39,809 nucleotides of DNA from Actinomycetes bacterium (GTDB taxonomy: Bacteria; Actinomycetota; Actinomycetes; Prado026): NCBI GenBank assembly GCA_025455945.1, contig JALOLN010000001.1:1-39809 (forward strand). Direction: 5' to 3'. The notes under the pieces are model-generated. The model was not told the origin of the DNA and ran no database searches. It saw only the letters and a list, made by a program, of their open reading frames with translations. This document shows positions 1 through 7,839 of this stretch, piece after piece (position 1 is the stretch's first letter; every line of letters begins with the position of its first letter). The position numbers were made by a program, and so were the translations under genes.

Positions 1-180
1 ACGCCGTCCCCGGCGGCGGTGACCGCGCCCGCGCGAGCCGACGCCGCCCCCGCGGTCGCCGTCGCGGGCGCCGGCTCAGGCCTCGGCGACGTCGGTCTGG
101 TGGGCGTGCTCCTGTTCCTCGGGGGCCTCGGTGTCTTCGTCGTGCTGCTCCACTCCCGCCGGCAGCGCACCCTGCGGTGA
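1..180 (+). CDS. C-terminal fragment of an unknown membrane-anchored protein (5' end outside window)
   Basis: The frame is open from base 1 to a TGA at 178-180 and gives 59 residues. An Ala/Pro/Val-rich stretch (about residues 1-25) resembles an extended linker. It is followed by a strongly hydrophobic segment (LVGVLLFLGGLGVFVVLL, about residues 33-50) and a basic tail (HSRRQRTLR). This linker, membrane helix and positive tail is the usual C-terminal anchor of exported actinobacterial surface proteins. Third codon positions are almost all G or C, as expected for coding DNA here. The last 105 bases overlap, tail to tail, the 3' end of the minus-strand YihY gene. The function of the missing part cannot be told. 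Confidence 0.6.
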   Translation, partial: TPSPAAVTAPARADAAPAVAVAGAGSGLGDVGLVGVLLFLGGLGVFVVLLHSRRQRTLR

Positions 181-1038
181 CGTCGCCGTCCAGGCGGCCA
201 CGAGCAGCGTCCAGCGCGAGGCGTAGGAGATCCACACCAGCAGCCCGACGGTGGTGGCGAAGACCCCGTAGACGACGTTGCGCGACGCCGCCGCGACGAC
301 CAGGGTCAGCACCTGCTTGAGCACCTCGAACCCCAGCGCCCCGAGCAGCGCCCCGCCGAGCAGCCTGCGCCGGGGCACCCGCGTGCCGGACAGCGCCCCG
401 AGCAGCGCCAGGTAGAACGCCCAGCTCGTGAGCAGCGCCACCGCGGCGCCACCCACGGTGATCAGCCCCACGGACAGGACCGAGTCGGTGCCGAGCAGCC
501 GGTCGACGACGGAGGTCGCGGCGCTGACGAGGACGGTGACCAGCACCGACACGAGCAGCACACCGCCGAGCAGGACCAGGGCGACCGCGTCGACGAGCAG
601 CCCGCGCCACCACAGGGTGGCGCGCGGGCTCCCGCCGCGCAGCAGCACGAGGGAGCGCCGCAGCCCCCCGAGCCAGCGGATCCCCGCGTAGAGCAGCAGC
701 CCCAGGCCCACGACACCGACGGTCAGCCCGGCCGTGGTGAGGGAGTCGACGTCCACCGACTCCGGCAGGTAGTCGGCGACGGCCTCGTCGACATCGTCGC
801 GCAGCGCCGGGACCAGGGCGGCCAGCAGCGACACCAGGCCGTAGGCGACGGCCACCAGCGGGAACAGCGCGAGGAAGCCGTAGTAGGTCACGCCCGCGGC
901 GAGCAGGTTGCCCTCGGCGTCGACGTAGCGGTCGATGGAGCGGACGAGGCGGTCGACGACCGGGCTGCGGTCGCGCAGCCCGACCAGCCGGTCACGAGTC
1001 CGCTCCAGCAGGCCCCGCCAGGATTGCGGTCCGGTCAT
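76..1038 (-). CDS. YihY/BrkB-family integral membrane protein
   Basis: This 320-residue polytopic inner-membrane protein belongs to the YihY/virulence factor BrkB family, whose biochemical role is unsettled. The family hallmark near residues 47-64 (AAGVTYYGFLALFPLVAV) is plain, and about five more hydrophobic segments follow, including VGVVGLGLLLYAGIRWLGG and the region around LLTSWAFYLALLG. The C-terminus is hydrophilic and acidic (Asp/Glu/His/Gln-rich) and lies antisense to the gene at 1-180. A longer open frame exists upstream, but the ATG at 1038 fits the family N-terminus and overlaps the stop of the upstream gene by 4 bp (ATGA). It is therefore the last gene of a trpS-phosphoesterase-yihY transcript. 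Confidence 0.85.
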   Translation of the reverse strand: MTGPQSWRGLLERTRDRLVGLRDRSPVVDRLVRSIDRYVDAEGNLLAAGVTYYGFLALFPLVAVAYGLVSLLAALVPALRDDVDEAVADYLPESVDVDSLTTAGLTVGVVGLGLLLYAGIRWLGGLRRSLVLLRGGSPRATLWWRGLLVDAVALVLLGGVLLVSVLVTVLVSAATSVVDRLLGTDSVLSVGLITVGGAAVALLTSWAFYLALLGALSGTRVPRRRLLGGALLGALGFEVLKQVLTLVVAAASRNVVYGVFATTVGLLVWISYASRWTLLVAAWTATSPQGALPAGVEQHDEDTEAPEEQEHAHQTDVAEA

Positions 1039-1559
1039 CCGAAGGGGAAGTCCCGCCTGAGGACCCACGCTCCGCCGTCGTGCTCGTAGAGGTGGAACCG
1101 GTCCACCGTGAACCGTCCGTCGTAGTCGCCGAGCGCAGCGAACGCCGCGTCCAGGGACGCCTCCGGCAGCCCGTGGGCGACCGTCACGTGCGGGTGGTAG
1201 GGGAAGTGCAGGGGACGCCACAGCACACCCGAGCGCACCGCACGCTCCAGCCGCTCGCAGCCGCTGATCCCGTCCACCAGGGTCACGAACACCACCGGCG
1301 ACACCGGCCGGAAGGTTCCGGTCCCCCGCAGCCGGATCTGGAAGGGCGGCTGCCCCTCGGCCACGGCCTCGAGGTGCGCCTCGATCTCGGGGAGCAGCTC
1401 GGCGTCCACCGTCGTCGGTGGCAGCAGCGTGACGTGCGTGGGCACGGTGTGCGCCTGCTCGTCACCGAGCCGGGCCCGCCACCTCCGCAGGTCGCTGCCG
1501 TAGGGCTCGGGCAGCTCGACGGCGACGCCGATGACCCGGGCCGCGGGGCCGTTGCTCAC
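1035..1559 (-). CDS. 2'-5' RNA ligase / 2H phosphoesterase family protein
   Basis: This 174-residue soluble protein carries two H-x-T motifs, HVT at residues 42-44 and HVT at 124-126. These are the paired catalytic elements of the 2H phosphoesterase superfamily (bacterial ThpR/LigT and the broader 2'-5' RNA ligase family). Length and spacing fit a single complete 2H domain. Members act on 2',3'-cyclic or 2'-5' phosphodiester bonds in RNA or nucleotides; the real substrate cannot be read from sequence. Its start overlaps the trpS stop by 4 bp and its stop overlaps the yihY start by 4 bp, so translation of all three is probably coupled. The link to an aminoacyl-tRNA synthetase hints at RNA metabolism, which is inference. 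Confidence 0.85.
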   Translation of the reverse strand: MSNGPAARVIGVAVELPEPYGSDLRRWRARLGDEQAHTVPTHVTLLPPTTVDAELLPEIEAHLEAVAEGQPPFQIRLRGTGTFRPVSPVVFVTLVDGISGCERLERAVRSGVLWRPLHFPYHPHVTVAHGLPEASLDAAFAALGDYDGRFTVDRFHLYEHDGGAWVLRRDFPFG

Positions 1560-2575
1560 GCGGGGACCGGGGGCAGGAAGCCCACCGCGTCGTGCACCGC
1601 GGCGAGGGTGGGACCGGCCACCTCATGGGCCCGCGCCGCCCCCCGGGCGAGCAGCCGATCCAGCTCTGCCGGGTCGGCGAGGTAGCCGAGGACACGGGCG
1701 CGGTATGGCCCGGCGAAGTCCGCGAAGACCGCCGCCACCTCCTTCTTCAGGTCGCCATACCCGCGCCCGGCGAAGTCGTCCTCGAGCTCGGGCACGGCGC
1801 GCCCAGTGAGCGCCGAGAGGATCGTCAGCAGGTTGCTGACCCCCGGCTTGCGCTCGGGGTCGAAGACGACGTCGCGCTGCGGGTCGGTGACCGCGCTCCT
1901 GATCTTCTTGGCGTTGACCGCCGGGTCGTCCAGCAGCGACAGGCACCCGGAGCCGCCGAGGCTCTTGCTCATCTGCTTGTCCGGCAGCTGCAGGTCGAGG
2001 ATCTTCGCGGTGGCCTTGACGATGTGCGGCTCCGGCACCGTCAGCGTCGGCCCGAACCTGGAGTTGAAGCGCTGGGCGAGGTCCCGGGTCAGCTCGATGT
2101 GCTGGCGCTGATCCTCACCGACGGGGACCTCGTGGGCGTGGTAGAGCAGGATGTCGGCGGCCTGGAGGATCGGATAGGTGAACAGCCCGACGGTCGCCCG
2201 GTCGGCCGCCTGCCGCTGGGACTTGTCCTTGAACTGCGTCATCCGGCCGGCCTCGCCGAACCCGGTGAGGCAGCCCAGCACCCAGGCCAGCCGGGCGTGC
2301 TCCGGGACGTGGGACTGCACGAAGAGCACACTGCGGTCGGCGTCGACGCCGGCGGCGAGGTACTGCGCCGCCGTCACCCTGGTGCGCTGGCGCAGCACCG
2401 CCGGGTCGTGCTCGACGGTGATCGCGTGCAGGTCGACGATGCAGTACACGCAGTCGTGGGTCTCCTGCAGCGCCACCCACTGGCGCAGCGCCCCGAGGTA
2501 GTTGCCCAGGTGCAGCGAGTCCGATGTCGGCTGCATGCCGGAGAACACGCGGGGACGGCCAGCCATGGGGGCCAT
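1556..2575 (-). CDS. trpS: tryptophanyl-tRNA synthetase (class I)
   Basis: Cytoplasmic enzyme that charges tRNA-Trp with tryptophan using ATP. The class I signatures are both present: HLGN (HIGH-like) at residues 22-25 and QMSKS (KMSKS-like) at 201-205. The length of 339 residues is normal for bacterial TrpRS, and motifs such as FSGMQPTSDSLHLGNYLGAL and TYPILQAADILLY are family-typical. The start is uncertain. ATG codons lie at 2575 and 2566 and neither has a clear Shine-Dalgarno. A -10-like CACAAT (2574-2579) sits 7 nt before the second ATG, which would favour a leaderless start at 2566 (336 residues). First gene of a coupled set with the 2H phosphoesterase and yihY. Confidence 0.95.
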   Translation of the reverse strand: MAPMAGRPRVFSGMQPTSDSLHLGNYLGALRQWVALQETHDCVYCIVDLHAITVEHDPAVLRQRTRVTAAQYLAAGVDADRSVLFVQSHVPEHARLAWVLGCLTGFGEAGRMTQFKDKSQRQAADRATVGLFTYPILQAADILLYHAHEVPVGEDQRQHIELTRDLAQRFNSRFGPTLTVPEPHIVKATAKILDLQLPDKQMSKSLGGSGCLSLLDDPAVNAKKIRSAVTDPQRDVVFDPERKPGVSNLLTILSALTGRAVPELEDDFAGRGYGDLKKEVAAVFADFAGPYRARVLGYLADPAELDRLLARGAARAHEVAGPTLAAVHDAVGFLPPVPA

Positions 2576-2625
2576 TGTGGCGCACCGGGTGATCGAGGGG
2601 TCGGAGGGCGCGGCGGGGGGGTCGC

Positions 2626-3918
2626 TCAGCGCGGCTGCGGCTGCTCGCCGGCGGTGAGCCGGACCCGGGCCACCCGACGGCCGTCGGTCTCGGTGACGAC
2701 CAGCCGGTGACCGGCCACGTCGACCGCCTCGCCGACCTCGGGGATGTGCCCCAGCGCGGCGAGCACGAACCCGGCCACCGTCTCGTAGGGCCCCTCGGGC
2801 AGCGCGAAGCCCGCCTCGTCCTCGAAGTCGTCGAGGTTCAGCAGCCCGTCGAGGTCCAGCTCCCCACCACCCAGGCGGCGGGCGGTGTGCTCCTCGAGGT
2901 CGTACTCGTCGCGGATGTCACCCACCAGCTCCTCGATGATGTCCTCGAGGGTGACGATGCCGGCGGTGCCGCCGTACTCGTCGACGACGATCGCCAGGTG
3001 CCGGCCCTGCCGGCGCAGCTCGGTCAGCGCGGGCAGCACGCGCATGGTGTCGGGCAGCAGCGTGACCTCGCGGGCCAGCTCGCCGACCCGTGCCGGGCGC
3101 CCGGAGACCACCGGATCGAACAGGTCCCGGACGTGGACGAAACCCACGACGTCGTCCTGGCTGCGCCGGACCACCGGGTAGCGGCTGTGCGGCAGCTCGG
3201 CCACGACGGCGACGGCGCGCTCCACCGGCAGCCCGGCGTCCAGGAAGGCGACCTCGGTGCGCGGGATCATCACCTCCCGCAGCTGCCGGTCGCCCGCCTC
3301 GAACACCTCCTCGATCAGCTCCCGCTCCTCCGGGCCGAGCGCCTCGTGCTCGATGACCAGGGTGCGCAGCTCCTCGTCGGTCATCTGCTCGCGGGCCCGC
3401 CGGGGGTCGCCACCGAGCACCCGGACGACGAGGTCCGTCGAGCGCGACAGCAGCCAGATGACCGGGCCCATGGCGGTGGCGAACCGGTCCAGCGCCGGGG
3501 TGACGGCGAGGGCGAACCCCTCGGCCCGCTGCAGGGCGATCCGCTTCGGGGCCAGTTCACCGAGGACGAGCGACAGGTAGGAGATGAGGATCGTGATGAG
3601 GACCAGCGCGAGCGGGTCGGCCCAGCCGGGCGACAGGCCCCACGACTGCAGCACCGGGCTGAGGTCGTCGGCCAGCGTCGCGGCGCCGAAGGCCGCCGAC
3701 AGGAAGCCGGCCAGGGTCACGCCGACCTGCACCGCGGCGAGGAACCGGTTGGGGTTGGCCGCCACCTGGGCCACCCGCTGGCCCCGTCGGCCCTTCGCCG
3801 CCATGCCGCGCAGCTGGCTCTCCCGCAGCGAGACCAGGGCCATCTCGGTGGCGGCGAACAACCCACCCACGAGGACGAAGACCAGGACGAGGCCGACGTT
3901 CGCCCACACCGAGGACAC
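2626..3918 (-). CDS. hemolysin-family CNNM/CorC membrane protein (DUF21-CBS-CorC)
   Basis: This 430-residue protein has three expected parts. A DUF21/CNNM transmembrane domain occupies about residues 1-190, beginning NVGLVLVFVLVGGLFAATEMA. A pair of CBS domains follows (about 205-330, with VMIPRTEVAFLD and VVDEYGGTAGIVTLEDI). A CorC_HlyC C-terminal domain ends it (about 345-425). Relatives are implicated in Mg2+/Co2+ handling at the cytoplasmic membrane; substrate is not deducible. The GTG start at 3918 fits a TAGGCT hexamer placed exactly 6 nt upstream, consistent with a leaderless mRNA. It lies 50 bp upstream of trpS on the same strand and is probably transcribed separately or as a loose operon. 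Confidence 0.9.
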   Translation of the reverse strand: MSSVWANVGLVLVFVLVGGLFAATEMALVSLRESQLRGMAAKGRRGQRVAQVAANPNRFLAAVQVGVTLAGFLSAAFGAATLADDLSPVLQSWGLSPGWADPLALVLITILISYLSLVLGELAPKRIALQRAEGFALAVTPALDRFATAMGPVIWLLSRSTDLVVRVLGGDPRRAREQMTDEELRTLVIEHEALGPEERELIEEVFEAGDRQLREVMIPRTEVAFLDAGLPVERAVAVVAELPHSRYPVVRRSQDDVVGFVHVRDLFDPVVSGRPARVGELAREVTLLPDTMRVLPALTELRRQGRHLAIVVDEYGGTAGIVTLEDIIEELVGDIRDEYDLEEHTARRLGGGELDLDGLLNLDDFEDEAGFALPEGPYETVAGFVLAALGHIPEVGEAVDVAGHRLVVTETDGRRVARVRLTAGEQPQPR

Positions 3919-3930
3919 GCCGACAGCCTA
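3919..3930 (-). promoter_or_regulatory. predicted leaderless -10 element of the CorC-like gene
   Basis: Reading the minus strand, TAGGCT (3925-3930) is followed by 6 nt and the GTG start codon. That spacing places transcription initiation at or next to the start codon, and no Shine-Dalgarno fits in between. The same hexamer-spacing combination precedes guaA. Promoter function is inferred. Confidence 0.55.
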
Positions 3931-3942
3931 CGGTCCGGCCGC

Positions 3943-5592
3943 CTACGGGACGACGGGAGCGACCGCCAGGTAGGCAGCCACCTCGGCCGCCACCCGGTCG
4001 TCGTCCCAGCCGAGCACCGGCGCGAGCAGCCGGGCGGCCTCGGTGGCGACCGAGCGGGCCGCGTCCCGGGTGATGAGGGCCAGCCGGGTCCGCCGGATCA
4101 GCACGTCCTCCAGCAGGAGGGCGCCCTCGTGGCTCGCCGAGTAGACGATCTCGGCCCTCAGCACCGGGGCGTGTGGGTGCACGCGGCGCCCGAGGTCGGG
4201 GTCCCCGGCCACCAGCTCGAGCACCTCGTGGACGTCGGCGCCGTACCGGCGCAGCAGCCGCCGGATCTCCGGCTCGGTGAGCCCCGCCTCGGCTGCGAGG
4301 AACTCCCGCCCCTGCCACACCTCCTGGTACCCGTCGGCTCCGGCGATGAGGACGTTGTCGGTCCGCGACGCCGGGATGTCGAACGGGAGGTCCTCCGCCG
4401 TGGCGTCGACGAGGTCGCGGGCCATCACCCGGTAGGTCGTGTACTTGCCGCCGGCGATCTGGACGAGGCCGGGCGCCGGTCGGGTGACCACGTGCTCCCG
4501 GGAGATCTTGGCGGTCTCGGCCGGCTCCGCACCGCCCTCCGCGACCAGCGGCCGCAGGCCGGCGAACACCCCGATGACGTCGTCGTGGGTCAGCGGCCGG
4601 GTGAGCCACCGGTTGGCCTGCTCCAGCAGGTACGCCACGTCCTCCGCGGTGGTCTCCGGCTCGTCGCGGTCACCCTCCCACGGGGTGTCCGTGGTCCCGA
4701 CCAGCCAGGTCTGCCCCCACGGCAGGAGGAACAGCACCGACTTCGGCGTCCGGGTGATCACCGCGGCGTGCATGTCGATGGCGTCGCGGGGGACGACGAG
4801 GTGCACCCCCTTCGACGGGACGACCGGCGTGCCGGCCTCCGTGGCGCCGTCCAGCAGGCCCCGGGTCTGCTCGGTCCACACCCCCGTGGCGCCGGCGACG
4901 GCGTGCGCCCGGATCTCCAGGTGCTGCCCGGACTCCCGGTCGACCGCCCGCACCCCCACGACCCGGTCGATGTCCCGCAGGAAGCCCACGACCTCGACCC
5001 GGGAGGCCGCGAGCGCCCCGTGCGTCGCCGCCGTCCGCACCACCGCCATGGTGTGCCGGGCATCGTCGATCTGGGCGTCGAAGAAGGCGATCGCGCCGGT
5101 GTAGGCGTCCGGGTCCAGCCCCGGTGCGAGCTGCTCCGTGGCGCGCTTGGACAGGTGCCGGTGCCCCGGCAGTGCGCCCCCCTTGCGGGACACCCGCGAC
5201 AGGGCGTCGTAGAGGGCGACACCGGCGCCGACGTAGGGCCGCTCCCAGCCGCGCCGGGTCAGCGGCAGGAGGAACGGCACCGGCCGCACCAGGTGGGGGG
5301 CCAGCCGGTCGAGCAGCAGCCCGCGCTCGGTGAGCGCCTCGTGGACCAGCCCGAACTCCAGCTGCTCGAGGTAGCGCAGCCCGCCGTGCGCCAGCCGGCT
5401 GCTGCGGCTGGAGGTGCCCGACGCCCAGTCCCGCCGCTCCAGCAGGCCGGTCGTCAGCCCGCGGGTGGCGGCGTCCAGCGCGGCCCCTGCCCCGACGACG
5501 CCCCCGCCGACCACGAGGACGTCGAGGACCCCCGACCGCATCCGGTCCAGTGCCCGGGCCCGCTCGGCCGGGTCGAGCCGTCCAGCCGTCAC
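3943..5592 (-). CDS. glpD: FAD-dependent glycerol-3-phosphate dehydrogenase
   Basis: Membrane-associated flavoenzyme oxidising sn-glycerol-3-phosphate to dihydroxyacetone phosphate and passing electrons to the respiratory chain. The Rossmann FAD site VVGGGVVGAG lies near residues 27-36, followed by the GlpD-typical GTSSRSSRLAHGGLRYLEQ. The remaining DAO fold and the C-terminal DAO_C region (from about residue 400) are intact. Length is 549 residues, normal for the family. A GTG at 5601 would add three residues, but it overlaps the AGGAGG Shine-Dalgarno (5601-5606). The next GTG, at 5592, is 8 nt from that site and is preferred. It diverges from galT across about 55 bp. No glpF or glpK lies in the window. 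Confidence 0.95.
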   Translation of the reverse strand: MTAGRLDPAERARALDRMRSGVLDVLVVGGGVVGAGAALDAATRGLTTGLLERRDWASGTSSRSSRLAHGGLRYLEQLEFGLVHEALTERGLLLDRLAPHLVRPVPFLLPLTRRGWERPYVGAGVALYDALSRVSRKGGALPGHRHLSKRATEQLAPGLDPDAYTGAIAFFDAQIDDARHTMAVVRTAATHGALAASRVEVVGFLRDIDRVVGVRAVDRESGQHLEIRAHAVAGATGVWTEQTRGLLDGATEAGTPVVPSKGVHLVVPRDAIDMHAAVITRTPKSVLFLLPWGQTWLVGTTDTPWEGDRDEPETTAEDVAYLLEQANRWLTRPLTHDDVIGVFAGLRPLVAEGGAEPAETAKISREHVVTRPAPGLVQIAGGKYTTYRVMARDLVDATAEDLPFDIPASRTDNVLIAGADGYQEVWQGREFLAAEAGLTEPEIRRLLRRYGADVHEVLELVAGDPDLGRRVHPHAPVLRAEIVYSASHEGALLLEDVLIRRTRLALITRDAARSVATEAARLLAPVLGWDDDRVAAEVAAYLAVAPVVP

Positions 5593-5600
5593 GCCAGCCA

Positions 5601-5606
5601 CCTCCT
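5601..5606 (-). promoter_or_regulatory. Shine-Dalgarno site that sets the glpD start
   Basis: Minus-strand AGGAGG is a full-strength ribosome-binding site 8 nt before the GTG at 5592. It overlaps the upstream in-frame GTG at 5601, which therefore is unlikely to be the start. Confidence 0.7.
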
Positions 5607-5621
5607 TCGGTGCCGGTACTC

Positions 5622-5640
5622 ACCCTAGGCGTGCCAGGCT
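5622..5640. promoter_or_regulatory. overlapping divergent -10 elements for glpD and galT
   Basis: The palindrome CCTAGG provides TAGGGT on the minus strand (5622-5627, toward glpD). On the plus strand, CAGGCT (5635-5640) sits 7 nt before the galT ATG. Two back-to-back promoters sharing a few bases would make their occupancy mutually dependent. This is inferred from hexamer spacing; no clear -35 boxes were recognised. Confidence 0.4.
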
Positions 5641-5647
5641 GTCCCCG

Positions 5648-6673
5648 ATGAAGCGGACCAGCATGCGGCTCGCCGACGGCCGCGAGCTCATCTACTTCAA
5701 CGAGTCGGACGACGTCGTCCGCAGCCGGGTCGACCCGCGGCACCTCCCCGACCCGAGCACGTCGACGCAGACCAGGCACGACGTCCTCCTCGACGAGTGG
5801 GTGGCGGTCGCCTCGCACCGGCAGGACCGCACGCACCTGCCGCCCAGCGACGAGTGCCCGCTGTGCCCCTCGGCCCCCGGTCGACCCACCGAGGTCCCCG
5901 CGGCCGACTACGACGTCGTGGTGTTCGAGAACCGGTTCCCCTCCTTCGCGCACGGGGCGGGCCGGTGCGAGGTGGTCTGCTTCACCGCCGACCACGCCGC
6001 CTCGTTCGCGGCCCTCCCGCCGGAGCGGGTGCGAACCGTGCTCGAGGCCTGGGCGGACCGGACCGCGGCGCTGGCCGCGCTGCCGGACGTCGCGCAGGTC
6101 TTCCCGTTCGAGAACCGGGGCCGGGAGATCGGGGTCACGCTGAGCCACCCCCACGGGCAGGTGTACGCCTACCCCTTCGTCACGCCGGTGACCCGGCGGA
6201 TGCTCGAGGTGGCGCGGGCCCACCTGGTGACCACCGGGGGCAACCTGTTCGACGAGGTGCTGGCCGCCGAGCGGGCCGGCCCCCGGGTGGTCGCGCGCGC
6301 GGCCGAGTGGACCGCGTTCGTGCCGGCGGCCGCCCGCTGGCCGTTCGAAGTGCACCTGTACCCGCACCGGGCGGTGCCCGACCTGCCGGCGCTCGACGAG
6401 GACCAGCGGGCCGGCTTCGGGCCGGTCTACCTCGACGTGCTGCAGCGCCTCGACCGGCTGTTCGGCGTCCCCATGCCGTACGTGGCCGGGTGGTACCAGG
6501 CGCCGGTCCGCAGCGACCGCGACCTGGCCCGGCTGCACCTGCGGGTGTTCTCCACCCGGCGGGACCGCGACAAGCTCAAGTACCTCGCCGGGTCGGAGTC
6601 GGCCATGGGCGTCTTCGTCAACGACGTGCTGCCCGAGCGGGCGGCCGAGCTGCTCCGCGCGGCCGGCCCGTGA
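5648..6673 (+). CDS. galT: galactose-1-phosphate uridylyltransferase
   Basis: Leloir-pathway enzyme exchanging UMP between UDP-glucose and galactose-1-phosphate. The product is 341 residues. The HxHxQ active-site motif is HPHGQ at residues 167-171, with His169 the expected uridylylated nucleophile. A CxxC pair at Cys70/Cys73 matches the metal-binding cysteines of the E. coli-type enzyme. The open frame continues upstream into the glpD region, but the ATG at 5648 begins the family-like N-terminus; an alternative ATG is at 5663. Its TGA overlaps the galK GTG (GTGA), so the two are translationally coupled. No galE or galactose regulator is nearby. Confidence 0.93.
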   Translation: MKRTSMRLADGRELIYFNESDDVVRSRVDPRHLPDPSTSTQTRHDVLLDEWVAVASHRQDRTHLPPSDECPLCPSAPGRPTEVPAADYDVVVFENRFPSFAHGAGRCEVVCFTADHAASFAALPPERVRTVLEAWADRTAALAALPDVAQVFPFENRGREIGVTLSHPHGQVYAYPFVTPVTRRMLEVARAHLVTTGGNLFDEVLAAERAGPRVVARAAEWTAFVPAAARWPFEVHLYPHRAVPDLPALDEDQRAGFGPVYLDVLQRLDRLFGVPMPYVAGWYQAPVRSDRDLARLHLRVFSTRRDRDKLKYLAGSESAMGVFVNDVLPERAAELLRAAGP

Positions 6674-7839
6674 CCGCCGCGGCGGCCGCGGGCCTCGCCG
6701 CCCGGTTCGTCGGCCGGTTCGGGCGGGCGCCGCAGGTCGCCTGGTGGGCGCCCGGCCGGGTCAACCTCATTGGTGAGCACACCGACTACAACGACGGGTT
6801 CGTCCTGCCGCTGGCGATCCCGTACGGAGTTGCCGCGGCGGTGGCCGCCCGACCGGACGGCGTGCTGCGGGTGGCCTCGGCGCAGGTGCCCGGCGCACCG
6901 GTCGAGGTGGCGGTCGAAGCCCTGGCGCCCGGCGCCGTCTCGGGGTGGGCCGCCTACATCGTCGGGGTGGTGTGGGCGCTGCGCGCCGAGGGCCACCCGG
7001 TCGGCGGCGCCGACGTCCTGGTCGACGGCGACGTTCCGCTGGGGGCCGGGCTGTCGTCGTCCGCCGCCCTCGGCTGCGCGGTGGCGGCCGCGCTGGCCGA
7101 CCGGGGCGGCCTGGCGCTGCCACGGCCGGAGCTGGCCCGGCTGGCCCAGCGCTCGGAGAACGCCTTCGTCGGGGCGCCGACCGGGATCATGGACCAGAGC
7201 GCGGCGCTCCTCGCCACCGCCGGACACGCGCTGTTCCTCGACACCCGGACGCTGGCGGCCGAGCAGGTACCGCTCGACCTCCCCGGCCACCACCTGGCCC
7301 TGCTCGTCGTCGACACCCGGGCGCCGCACGCCCTGGTGGATGGCGCCTACGCCGACCGGCGGCGGACCTGCGCGGCGGCGGCGCGCACGCTCGGGGTGCC
7401 CGCCCTGCGGGACGTCCCGGCAGGGGGTCTGGACGCGGCCCTCGCGGCGCTGGCCGATCCCGTGGCGCGGCGCCGGGTGCGGCACGTCGTCACCGAGAAC
7501 GACCGGGTGCTGCGCACCGTGGACCTGCTGCGCCGGGGGGACCTCCGCGCGGTCGGACCCCTGCTCACGGCCTCGCACGAGTCCCTGCGGGACGACTACG
7601 AGGTCAGTGTCCCCCGCCTCGACGTCGCCGTGGCCGCCGCGCTGGCGGCTGGGGCTCTCGGCGCCCGGGTGACCGGGGGCGGCTTCGGCGGCTGCGTCGT
7701 CGTCCTGGTCGCCGCAGCCGCCGTCCCCTCCCTCGCCGCAGCCGTGGCGGACGCCTTCGCCGCACACGGCTGGGACCGCCCGCGCCCGTTCACCGTCCTG
7801 CCGACCGCCGGCGCCCACCCCCTCGACGTGTCAGGGTGA
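6670..7839 (+). CDS. galK: galactokinase (GHMP kinase)
   Basis: Cytoplasmic kinase making galactose-1-phosphate from galactose and ATP, the substrate for the upstream GalT. The galactokinase signature GRVNLIGEHTDYNDG is at about residues 29-43. The GHMP ATP-binding loop PLGAGLSSSAALG is at about 123-135, and the C-terminal GHMP motif (VTGGGFGGCVVVLV) is intact. Length is 389 residues, normal. The GTG start lies inside the galT stop (GTGA overlap); no better start exists because the frame runs on upstream antisense to nothing recognisable. The 3' end overlaps the convergent icd gene by 9 bp. Confidence 0.94.
   Translation: MTAAAAAGLAARFVGRFGRAPQVAWWAPGRVNLIGEHTDYNDGFVLPLAIPYGVAAAVAARPDGVLRVASAQVPGAPVEVAVEALAPGAVSGWAAYIVGVVWALRAEGHPVGGADVLVDGDVPLGAGLSSSAALGCAVAAALADRGGLALPRPELARLAQRSENAFVGAPTGIMDQSAALLATAGHALFLDTRTLAAEQVPLDLPGHHLALLVVDTRAPHALVDGAYADRRRTCAAAARTLGVPALRDVPAGGLDAALAALADPVARRRVRHVVTENDRVLRTVDLLRRGDLRAVGPLLTASHESLRDDYEVSVPRLDVAVAAALAAGALGARVTGGGFGGCVVVLVAAAAVPSLAAAVADAFAAHGWDRPRPFTVLPTAGAHPLDVSG

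Noticed and set aside
2707..5628. Very long open frames antisense to the CorC-like and glpD genes (and similar long frames opposite other genes)
   Set aside because: High GC makes stop codons rare in shadow frames. These read as Arg/Gly/His/Pro/Asp-rich nonsense with no motifs, while the opposite strand encodes well-defined families.
5648..7839. Complete galactose utilisation operon
   Set aside because: Only galT and galK are present; no galE, galM, transporter or regulator is found on either side.
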